Of a DNA stretch of 64,000 bases, positions 45,222 through 53,013 are shown one piece after another. Within the stretch, counting starts at the first letter, position 1; every line of letters starts with the position of its first letter. The stretch spans positions 62,001 through 126,000 of the forward strand of contig JADJLZ010000012.1 in assembly GCA_016709875.1 (NCBI GenBank), read 5' to 3'. The notes under the pieces were generated by a model. That model did no database searches, was not told the DNA's origin, and was given only the letters and a program-made list of their open reading frames with translations. Position numbers and translations under genes: made by a program. The stretch comes from Planctomycetota bacterium (lineage in GTDB: Bacteria; Planctomycetota; UBA1135; GCA-002686595).

Positions 45222-45587
45222 TAACTAGGTACTCACGAGTGAGGGGCAGCGCGGGTCGCTGATCTTCCGCATCCGCGGTGTCCAGCTGGAGGGGCTGGCA
45301 GCCCTTGGGGGGGCACGGCGGGGGCGGCTGGCAGGAACCCTACCGGGTTCAAGATTCACGGGACGCGCTCCCGATAGGGTCGGCAAGAAGAGCGGATTTG
45401 GCGTGCGGATCGCGGACCTCCAGGAACGGTCCGGTTCGTGCGCGAACTCGCGGCAGGGCAAGAACGGATGGGCGCGAGACCCGGGCCGGACAGCCGGACC
45501 GATCTCGAAGGCGAACGCGGCAGCGTGCGCCGAGGCCCGGTCCGAACGAGCTCTGAGCAGGGGCGCGATCGAGAGGGGCAGTCGAAG

Positions 45588-47978
45588 ATGAGCACCATTG
45601 CAGGGCAACACCGGCACGGGTCGTCGGGAATTCACACAGGAAAATGGTTCGCGGCGGTCGCGCTCGCGATCGGCCTCGCTGCCTGCTCGGGGGGCGGGAG
45701 CTCGAGCCCCGGAGCGGCCGCGCCGCGCATCACCTACACCGGCCCGACCGCGTGGAGCATCACCGGTCCGCAGGGTGGTCCGTTCTCGAACACGAGCATG
45801 GACATCCCGCTCCAGAACCTCGGCGAAGACCCGATCGACTGGACGGCGAGCTCGGTGCCCGCATACGTGCAGCTCGACCTCGCGGGCGGAACGCTCGCGC
45901 CCAACACACAGACGACGGTGCACGCGACCCTGAACACGGGCATGGCGCAGTCGCTCTCGACCGGCGCCAACCCGGGCCTGCTCGCTTTCCACAACGACAC
46001 CTCGGCCCAGGCCGACATCGAGATCGACTGCAACCTCTCGGTCACGGATCCCTCGCTCAGCGTGCAGGTCGATCCGCCGACGAGCTTCATGCCCAGCGGG
46101 CCGGCGGGCGGCCCTTTCGTGCCGGCCGCGACGGTCTACACGATCACGAACACGGGCACTGGCAGCTTGAACTGGGAGACGGTCACCGGCGACAGCTGGG
46201 CGACGGCCTCGCCCAGTTCCGGATCGCTCGCCTCGGGCGCGTCGGTGGACGTGACGGTGGGCGTCAACCAGTCGATGACCACGGGCTTCTCGCCCGGGAT
46301 CTACTGGTCCTACTTCGACGTGCGCAACGCGACCGACCACGCGACCTTCGACTCGCGCGACATCGGCCTGGGCGTGACCCCGGGCACGACCTCCACCGGC
46401 TGGACGACCTTCACGCCCAGCTCGGACTCGCGCCTCGTGTTCGTCAGCAACTCGGGCGGCAACGATTCGAACAACGGCCTTTCCGAGAGCGCGCCCAAGC
46501 GCACGATCGCCGCCGGCAAGGCGCTGATGCGCAACGGCTTCCCCGACTGGCTGCTCTTGAAGTGCGGCGACACCTGGGACGAGGCGATCGGCACCTGGTC
46601 GAACTCGGGCCGCTCGATGAGCGAGCCGACGCTGATCTCCAGCTACGGCACGGGTGACCGGCCGTTCCTGCGCACGGGCCTCGAGACGTGCGTGGTGCCG
46701 GCGTACCTCACGAACCCGAACTACGTCAGCATCGTCGGTCTGCACTTCAAGGCCAACCTGTACAACGGCAGCAACGGGTCGCCGTCCGGCGTCAACTGGA
46801 TCCGGCACACCGACGGGTTCTTGCTCGAGGACTGCTACATCGAGCGCTACTCGAGCAACGTCATCATCCAAGAGTTCAACGAGACCAACGGGAACCAGCC
46901 CCCGAACCGCCACACGAACGTGCGCATCCGCAGGAACATCATCTCGGAGTGCTACAACTGCGTGAACACGGGCGGCAGCTCGGGCGTCTCCTCCAACGGC
47001 CTGTTCGTCTACAACTGCGACGGGATCCTGATCGAGGAGAACGTGTTCGACCACAACGGGACGGTGGACTCGATCCCCGGCGCGATCCCGATCTGGTTCC
47101 GCCACAACGGCTACGTGTGCAACGGCAACACAGGCGTCGCCCTGCGCGGAAACATCGTCTACGGCACCGACTCGGTGATGATGCGCTGCGGCGGGGACGT
47201 GGAGAACAACCTGTACCTCGAGAACTACAACGCCGTGCTCTACGGCCTGGGGATCGAGCCGGAGTCGGCCGGGGTCACGGGCACGGTTCGCGACAACGTC
47301 GTGCTCGACGCGCGCGACTACGGGGACGGCACCGGCGGGTTCGTGGCCGGTGGCCTCGCCATCGACATGGGCAACGTGGCCCAGTCCGTGGTGGACAACA
47401 ACATCTTCGCGCACAACGTCCACGGCAGCTCGCCGCGTCCGCTGCAGATCCACGACGACCACAACTACAACAGCTACCGCGTGGTCGACAACACGACGAT
47501 CTCGAACAACATCTTCTACGACTGGGGCGGCACGTGCATCGACATCAACACGAGCACGGGCGGGCAGAGCCAGCAGCCCCACAACCTGCAGTTCCTGGGC
47601 AACATCCTCGAGAACACGCGCGACAACTCGCCGCTGGTCCACCACACGGTCTCGGCCAGCCTCGCCGGTGTCACGGGCGCGGGCAACACCTTCAACAGCA
47701 TGGCCTCGACGAGCGCCTGGTTCCAGGTGAACGGCGCCAACGAGTCGCTCACCCAGTGGAAGGCCTCGCTCGCTCCGCCGGACACGACCTCGACCGCTGC
47801 GCACACGAACTTCCCAGACCCCAACCGCACCATCGCGACGTACATGACCTCGCTCGGCGGGTCGGCGACGATGCAGGCCTTCATCGCACAGTGCCGACTG
47901 CAGTCGAAGGCCACCTGGAACCCGATGTACACCGCCGACGCGGTGAACACCTACATCCGGGCCGGCTTCGGCCGCTGA
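45588..47978 (+). CDS. Lipoprotein with Ig-like repeats and right-handed beta-helix (paralogue 1)
   Basis: This is a 796-residue surface lipoprotein. The signal peptide ends in lipobox LAAC followed by SGGGSSS. Two Ig-like modules of about 110 residues follow, each with a GGPF start and a T.TNTG..-type strand. From about residue 290 (VFVSNSGGNDSNNGLSESAP) a parallel beta-helix runs to the end, with many Asn-rich turns such as NVRIRRNIISE and ILIEENVFDHNG. Such helices are typical of polysaccharide lyases, epimerases and glycan-binding proteins. No catalytic residues can be assigned. It has a paralogue of identical length at 53014-55404. There is no exosortase-type C-terminal signal. Confidence 0.87.
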   Translation: MSTIAGQHRHGSSGIHTGKWFAAVALAIGLAACSGGGSSSPGAAAPRITYTGPTAWSITGPQGGPFSNTSMDIPLQNLGEDPIDWTASSVPAYVQLDLAGGTLAPNTQTTVHATLNTGMAQSLSTGANPGLLAFHNDTSAQADIEIDCNLSVTDPSLSVQVDPPTSFMPSGPAGGPFVPAATVYTITNTGTGSLNWETVTGDSWATASPSSGSLASGASVDVTVGVNQSMTTGFSPGIYWSYFDVRNATDHATFDSRDIGLGVTPGTTSTGWTTFTPSSDSRLVFVSNSGGNDSNNGLSESAPKRTIAAGKALMRNGFPDWLLLKCGDTWDEAIGTWSNSGRSMSEPTLISSYGTGDRPFLRTGLETCVVPAYLTNPNYVSIVGLHFKANLYNGSNGSPSGVNWIRHTDGFLLEDCYIERYSSNVIIQEFNETNGNQPPNRHTNVRIRRNIISECYNCVNTGGSSGVSSNGLFVYNCDGILIEENVFDHNGTVDSIPGAIPIWFRHNGYVCNGNTGVALRGNIVYGTDSVMMRCGGDVENNLYLENYNAVLYGLGIEPESAGVTGTVRDNVVLDARDYGDGTGGFVAGGLAIDMGNVAQSVVDNNIFAHNVHGSSPRPLQIHDDHNYNSYRVVDNTTISNNIFYDWGGTCIDINTSTGGQSQQPHNLQFLGNILENTRDNSPLVHHTVSASLAGVTGAGNTFNSMASTSAWFQVNGANESLTQWKASLAPPDTTSTAAHTNFPDPNRTIATYMTSLGGSATMQAFIAQCRLQSKATWNPMYTADAVNTYIRAGFGR

Positions 47979-47987
47979 GCGTCCGGC

Positions 47988-49080
47988 TCAGAAGAAGAGA
48001 TTGTCGCCGTCGGCCGGGCGGAACCACCACTGGTTCCGCTCGCGCAGCGGCGCGGCGGCGAGCGGGCTCTGCGGGGCGGCCTTGAAGAGGAACTTCAGGT
48101 CGCCCTTCACGAGGAAGCCCAGCCGCCGCAGCGCGCGCGCCGCGCTCTCGTCCGGCAGACAGACCTCGATCGCGTCGACGGCGCGGTCGCGGCACAATTC
48201 GCGCGTCGCGAGCAGCAGCAGGTCGGGTTCGCCCAGTTCGCCCGGCTCGAAGCTCATCCAGTCCTTGATCGATCCGAGCGTCAAGTTGCGGAAGCCGTCG
48301 CTCGACGCCGAGGCGTGGAACTTCGTGGTGACGAGGAAGTAGCCCAGCGCCCTTCCGTCGCGGGCACGCGCGAGGAACAGCCTGCGCGTGCCCTCGTGGT
48401 GCGCGAGCAGCCAGTTGATCGATACCGACGAGCGCTGGCAGCTCGCGGCCGCGCGTCCCGGCGAGCTGCGCGTCGAACTCGGCCGGCATCGACTCGAGCG
48501 ATTCGACGCGCAAGCCGCGCTCGCGCAGCGCGATCCAGGCGCGCAGTAGCCCGCCGTGCAGCGCGAGCAGCGCGCCCGCGAAGGGCCGCGCGAGCGCGGC
48601 GGCACCCGCGCCGAGGTGGCGCTCGAGCACGGGCCGGCTGCGGCGCAGCAGCACGTGGCGCCGCATCGGAAAGATCACCCAGCGCAGCTTTTCGTAGAGA
48701 GGCGTCACGATCTTCGAGATGCCGACCACGCACACGGCCGGGTGGATCGAGCCCATGCGCAGCAGCAGCATCAGTCCCGCCCCCGTGTTGCGGAACGCTT
48801 CGGCCACCTCGAGACCCGAGCCCCACAGCACGTGCACGTCCCGCCCGTCCACGTGCACGCGGCCGCCGATCAGGTTCACCCGGCCGACGACCTGCGCGCC
48901 TGTGGTGGCGACGATCTGCACCGGGTCCGACTCGGACTCCGCGAGCGGATTGTCGAGCAGGAACTCGAGCATCCTACCGCCGATGGGCGGGATCTCCGGT
49001 GGCCAGGTCCAGGCCTTGGCGTAGTCGCCCGCGCGCAGGTGCTCCCGCGTGATCACGTGCAGCGCGAGTCGTTCGGCCAA
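47988..49080 (-). pseudogene. GNAT-like acyltransferase, frameshifted near 48430
   Basis: The N-terminal part (TTG start 49080, with GAGAGGAG 6 bases upstream) contains TWPPEIPPIGGRMLEFLLDN and GAGLMLLLRMGSIHPAV, a GNAT-type fold. The coherent C-terminal part (SINWLLAHHEGTRRLF, TKFHASASSDGF, ending NQWWFRPADGDNLFF) lies in a different frame. The switch is between about 48420 and 48450, with the total length one base over a multiple of three. This is either a real disruption or a single-base sequence error. The gene follows the FkbH-like gene by 25 bases, so an intact version would be a transferase working with FkbH and the carrier protein. Note that a TTG start is unusual here. Confidence 0.72.
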
Positions 49081-49105
49081 GTCGTGCTCCTCTCCGGATC
49101 CGCGC

Positions 49106-50809
49106 TCAGGATCCCGCGACCGGGACCTGCGGCAGCTCGAGCGCGACGAGTTGCGGAGCGGGGTATTCGCGCCCGAGGTCCCAGGCGTACGCATGCTCGC
49201 CCATCGACTCGAGGCCGGAGCGCTCGAGGAAGGCGAGCGTGGGCTTGTTCTTTGCGGTCGGCGCGTAGTGCGCCTCGAGCGTGCGCATCCCGAGCGCGCG
49301 CGCGTGGCTCGCGGCGACGTGCAGCATGGCCTCCTCGACACGGCGGCCGAACACGCGGCAGCTCAGGATGAAGTCCCTCAGTTCGGCGCGGCCGTCCGCA
49401 CACGCGATGCTGACGATGCCGACCAGGCCGGAGTCCCCGAACTTGTCGGCGACGCGCAGCGTCCACAGGCGCTGGCCGGGCTCTTTGGCCCAGTCCCAGA
49501 GCTGCTCCGCCGCCAGGCGGCGCGTCGCGAGATTCATCTGGTTGGTCTTGTTGAGGAGTTGCGCGGCGCGCGTGAGGTTCGCCTGCGTCAGCGACTCGAT
49601 GCTGATGCGGATCTCGAGCTTCTTGAACCAGTCGTCGACCGACTCGAGCGACTGCGCGAGATCACGGCGGGCCCTGTCCGCGACGTACATCTGCGTGCGC
49701 GCCTGGTCTTCCTGGCTGATGGCGGCGAGGTCGAAGCAGCGCAGCTGGGAGAGCGCCTGCGCGTAGAGCATCTTGTCGCCCGGCCAGTCGGGCACGAGCA
49801 CCTCGGGCAGCGCGGCGCGCACGCGGTCGCGTTCGACCGGGTTGTCGTCGATGAAGACGACCGACTGCAGGCCCAGGTTGAGCTCCTCGACGAGCTCCGC
49901 GATGTTGCGTGCCTTGTCCTCCCAGTTGATGCGCCAGCCGGCGAAATCGTCGATGCGCAGCTGCATGTCGGGGTGACTGCGGATCGCGTTCAGCGCGACC
50001 GATTCCTCGTTCTTGCTGACCAGGCCGAGCACGATGCCGCGCTGCTTGAGTGCCTTGAGCGCGCGCTGGAACTCGACGAAGGACTCGCCGATCGGGTCGT
50101 GTCCGCCGAGCTTGAGCTTCTCCCAGCCCAGATCGCCAACGATCCCGCCCCAGAGCGTGTCGTCGAGGTCGAGCAGCAGCAGCTTGCGGCTCTGGCCGGC
50201 GAGCGCGCTGAACGCGGCCTTGAGGTCGGCGATCGCCTCGGCGAAGACGCTGTTGGAGAACGGCACCTTGGCCATGTGCCACAGGCGCGCGTTGTACGCG
50301 CTCTTGCCCGCGTTCGCGATCCAGCGTTGCGCGTCGAGCAGGAACACGCCCTTGGTGCCGCGCAGGTTATCGACCAGGCGCGCGTTCATGCGCAGCAGCG
50401 CGCCCGCCTGCCCGCGCTCGTGCGCGAGGTCGATCAGGCCCAGGCCGCGCTGGTGCGGCGGCGCGACCCAGGTCGGCACGAAGACGCTGCGCACGCGCCC
50501 GGCGAGCGCGGCGAGCTGCGCGCAGTACTGGTCGACCTCGGCGAGCAGCGCCTCGGGGGAGACCGCTTCGAACTCGAGCAGCCGGGCGTAGCCGCGGATC
50601 ACGCCTTGCGGCTGCGTCCAGGCGAGCACTGCGTCGGGCGCCGGGTTCCAGCACTCGTGCGAGGGATCGACGAGCAGATCGCTCACCTGCCCGAAGGGGG
50701 CCGACTCCGCCGCGACCGCTGGGGACTGCGTGTCGTTCGAGAGCAGCCCGCGCAGGTTTCCGACGTTGAAGTCGGAGACCAGCAGGCAGCGGATCGGTGT
50801 CTTAGCCAC
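49106..50809 (-). CDS. FkbH-like HAD-family protein
   Basis: This 567-residue protein has an N-terminal SGNH-like region, then a HAD-IIIC phosphatase-type domain with LLLDLDDTLWGG (Asp214, Asp216) and VSKNEESVA, and a C-terminal GNAT-like region (from about 420). FkbH relatives in polyketide pathways take glycerate from 1,3-bisphosphoglycerate and load it on a carrier protein. Here the carrier gene overlaps its GTG start by 8 bases. I infer that a C3 acyl group is made for a surface glycan. Confidence 0.88.
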   Translation of the reverse strand: MAKTPIRCLLVSDFNVGNLRGLLSNDTQSPAVAAESAPFGQVSDLLVDPSHECWNPAPDAVLAWTQPQGVIRGYARLLEFEAVSPEALLAEVDQYCAQLAALAGRVRSVFVPTWVAPPHQRGLGLIDLAHERGQAGALLRMNARLVDNLRGTKGVFLLDAQRWIANAGKSAYNARLWHMAKVPFSNSVFAEAIADLKAAFSALAGQSRKLLLLDLDDTLWGGIVGDLGWEKLKLGGHDPIGESFVEFQRALKALKQRGIVLGLVSKNEESVALNAIRSHPDMQLRIDDFAGWRINWEDKARNIAELVEELNLGLQSVVFIDDNPVERDRVRAALPEVLVPDWPGDKMLYAQALSQLRCFDLAAISQEDQARTQMYVADRARRDLAQSLESVDDWFKKLEIRISIESLTQANLTRAAQLLNKTNQMNLATRRLAAEQLWDWAKEPGQRLWTLRVADKFGDSGLVGIVSIACADGRAELRDFILSCRVFGRRVEEAMLHVAASHARALGMRTLEAHYAPTAKNKPTLAFLERSGLESMGEHAYAWDLGREYPAPQLVALELPQVPVAGS

Positions 50810-51122
50810 GGCCTGCTCCCGAGAGTCGCGCTGCGATCAGGTCGACGAGTTCGCCGACGTTGCCCGGCGGGGGAGTGTCGTCGGACTCCATCAGCAGCGA
50901 GGCGAGGTTGATCGTGGTGTCGTAGGCCGCGTTGACGCGGTCCTCGGTCGCGACGATCAAGTTGAGGAACGCGAGCGACTCCAGCGCGCCGTCGCTGCCG
51001 GTCAGCACCGTGGCCTCGCTCTTGGCGACGCGCTCGCCCGCGGGCAGCTGCTGGTTCAGTTCGTCGATCGCGGAGTAGACGTGTTGCAGGATCTTGTCGC
51101 GCATGGCATTGGTGGCGGTCAT
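50802..51122 (-). CDS. Acyl carrier protein-like protein (FkbH partner)
   Basis: This 106-residue protein has an acyl carrier fold. The phosphopantetheine serine is within LESLAFLNLI (Ser68), in place of the usual DSL. It starts 4 bases after the deacetylase stop and overlaps FkbH by 8 bases, so the three are one transcript. A long acidic C-terminus (DDTPPPGNVGELVDLIAARL) completes the fold. Confidence 0.8.
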   Translation of the reverse strand: MTATNAMRDKILQHVYSAIDELNQQLPAGERVAKSEATVLTGSDGALESLAFLNLIVATEDRVNAAYDTTINLASLLMESDDTPPPGNVGELVDLIAARLSGAGRG

Positions 51123-51126
51123 CGGG

Positions 51127-51843
51127 TCAGGCCGATCCGGCGGCGGGCTGGGCCGCGCTCCCTGCGAGCAGTTCGGAGACGGTGCACACGCGCCAGCCGC
51201 GTCGTTGCGCGAGATCGAGCAGGCGCCCCGTGAGCTCGAGCGTGAAGCGCGCTCCCGGGGAGCCGGCCTCGCGCTTGTAGTCGTGCATCAGGATGATGCC
51301 GCCCTGCTCCTGCTCGACGCGCTCGACCACGGATTCGAGGCCGGGCAGTTCTTCGCGCGAGTCGCACGAGTCGAGCGTCCACCACACCGGCGCGGCACCG
51401 GCGTGCACGCCCGCGAGCAGTGTCCAGAGCGTGCTCTTGCCGTAGGGCTGGCGGTAGATCGGACGCCCGCTGCGGTAGGGCGCGATGGCGCGGATGCCCG
51501 CACCGACGTCCCCGATGGCGCGCAAAGGATCGAGCCAGCCGTGGCGGTGTCGGTAGCCGTGCGCGGCGAGGTCGTGTCCCTCGCGCGCCATGCGCGCGCA
51601 CAACTCGCGGTTCGCGTCCGCGCACTCGCCGACGAGGAAGAAGGTCGCGCGCGCGCCGCGGCGGGCGAGCAGTTCGAGGATCTGCGGCGTGGGCGCCGGA
51701 GCGTTCGGGCCGTCGTCGTAGGTCAAGACCAGCACGCCGCGGCTCGAGCGGCGCAGGCGCGCAATCCCCGCTGCCCGGACGAGGAATCCGGGTGCGAAGG
51801 TCAGGACGGCCAGTCCCGCGAGGGCGAGTGCGGCTTCGAGCAT
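51127..51843 (-). CDS. Polysaccharide deacetylase (NodB domain)
   Basis: This 238-residue enzyme has an N-terminal hydrophobic anchor (1-28) and a NodB homology domain. The motifs are TYDDGPN (41-47, Asp43-Asp44), HGYRHRHG (metal His95 and His99), YRQPYGKS and ILMHDY. It removes N- or O-acetyl groups from a glycan, probably on the periplasmic side given the anchor. It opens the deacetylase-carrier-FkbH-GNAT run. Confidence 0.92.
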   Translation of the reverse strand: MLEAALALAGLAVLTFAPGFLVRAAGIARLRRSSRGVLVLTYDDGPNAPAPTPQILELLARRGARATFFLVGECADANRELCARMAREGHDLAAHGYRHRHGWLDPLRAIGDVGAGIRAIAPYRSGRPIYRQPYGKSTLWTLLAGVHAGAAPVWWTLDSCDSREELPGLESVVERVEQEQGGIILMHDYKREAGSPGARFTLELTGRLLDLAQRRGWRVCTVSELLAGSAAQPAAGSA

Positions 51844-51915
51844 GGTGCGATCAGACCGGAGCGAACCAGACTAGAGGAATGCGGTCCATGGGTCCAAACG
51901 CGGCGCGCGCGGGCA

Positions 51916-52902
51916 TCAGTCCTCGAGAGCGGGCGCTTCGCGCTCGGGATTCCAGAGCGGAGCCTGCGCGGCGTCGAGTTCCTGGAGTGCGCGCTGCTTG
52001 CCCTTCACGAGGCAGGCCCACTGGTAGCGCCGCAGGAAGGAGCGGAACTCCGCTCCGCCGTAGCGCGGCGCGCGGCGCAGCATGCTGCCGAAGTAGCCCC
52101 ACAGCGCCGCGACGCCACCGATGAGCACAGGCGGGCGCGTCATGCGGTAGGCCGTGCTCGCGAGCATCCACACCGGCGTCGTGCCCATGAAGTAGTGGCC
52201 GAAGCCGTGGCGCACGCGGCCGGTCCACCAGTTCTTGTGGCTCGTTCCCATCGGTCGCATGTGCACGAAGCGCAGCTCCGGAGCGTCCCAGGAGGTCGCG
52301 ATCCAGCCCAGCTGCCGGCAGCGGTGCGAGTCGATGCCGTCCCAGGCGAGCTGGCGGATGAACCCGCCGATCTGCGTGAAGCAGCGCGTGCGGTAGAACT
52401 TCGCCATCCCCAACGAGTGGTCGTCGCCGATCTTCTCCGAGACGTAGTCCTCCAGGCGCGTGAGCGGGAACTGCGTCGGCGGAAGTTGGGAATGCGCGAC
52501 CGGGAAATAGGCCTTGCCCGAGCAGGTTCCGATGCGCGGATTGGCCTGCATGCGCTGCATCAGCGATTCGAAGTACGTGGGCGGCATCTCGAGGTCGAGG
52601 TCGAGCTTGCAGACGTAGTCGAACTCGCGCGGATCGATCGATTCGTAGCCGGTGTAGAACGCGTCGATCACGCCACCGCCGAGCTTGCGGTCGCCGCGGT
52701 CGGGCCTGCGGATCACGCGCAGGAACGGGTAGCGCGCGGCGAATTCCGCGAGAATCGCGGGCGTCTCGTCGCGCGAGCCGTCGTCCACGAGCACCCACAG
52801 CGCCGGCGGCACGGACTGGCTCACGATGGATTCGAGCGCACGCCGAGCGTACTGCGCCTCGTCCCGGCAGGGGGTGATCAGACAATAACGGCGCCCGTTC
52901 AT
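51916..52902 (-). CDS. GT2-family glycosyltransferase
   Basis: This 328-residue enzyme begins YCLITPCRDEAQYARRALES. It has VDDGSRDET, the DYVCKLDLDLEMP metal-binding segment and RWHG-type downstream sequence. A C-terminal hydrophobic region follows from about residue 245. ATG 52902 is preferred over an upstream TTG. A TATGCT box (complement of 52921-52926) lies just upstream. It precedes the deacetylase by 72 bases. Confidence 0.88.
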   Translation of the reverse strand: MNGRRYCLITPCRDEAQYARRALESIVSQSVPPALWVLVDDGSRDETPAILAEFAARYPFLRVIRRPDRGDRKLGGGVIDAFYTGYESIDPREFDYVCKLDLDLEMPPTYFESLMQRMQANPRIGTCSGKAYFPVAHSQLPPTQFPLTRLEDYVSEKIGDDHSLGMAKFYRTRCFTQIGGFIRQLAWDGIDSHRCRQLGWIATSWDAPELRFVHMRPMGTSHKNWWTGRVRHGFGHYFMGTTPVWMLASTAYRMTRPPVLIGGVAALWGYFGSMLRRAPRYGGAEFRSFLRRYQWACLVKGKQRALQELDAAQAPLWNPEREAPALED

Positions 52903-53013
52903 GGATGGATTCGAGTGCAAAGCATACCAGCGCGGAGGCGTGCGGAAGCCGCGCGAAGGGCGGAGTCGTGCAACGGGAAAATCATTCGCAGTCCGCCCGC
53001 GGGTGGCCCCGCG

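Larger units (their letters stand above)
45122..45587. other. 466-base divergent region before lipoprotein 1
   Basis: No gene is evident. The minus-strand side holds the promoter of the Gfo/Idh unit (45169-45197) and a 13-base palindrome (45209-45221). The plus-strand side is a long GC-rich stretch with small inverted repeats: AACCC/GGGTT near 45340 and CGGGA/TCCCG near 45365. It leads into a GAGAGGGG ribosome site. This suggests a long structured leader for the lipoprotein gene. Confidence 0.35.

Noticed and set aside
45325..45385. tRNA-like GGTTCAAGATTC segment
   Set aside because: The stem around it does not pair as a T arm, and no D or anticodon arm or acceptor stem can be built.
45588..47978. 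Beta-helix lipoproteins as exosortase substrates
   Set aside because: Both end in YIRAGFG[RK] with no terminal helix or PEP-like motif; they are anchored by N-terminal lipoboxes.
47988..48605. A separate small gene starting at 48605
   Set aside because: Its first 60 residues are Arg/Ser/Cys-rich antisense-like sequence, while the other frame is coherent there. A frameshift explains both parts better.
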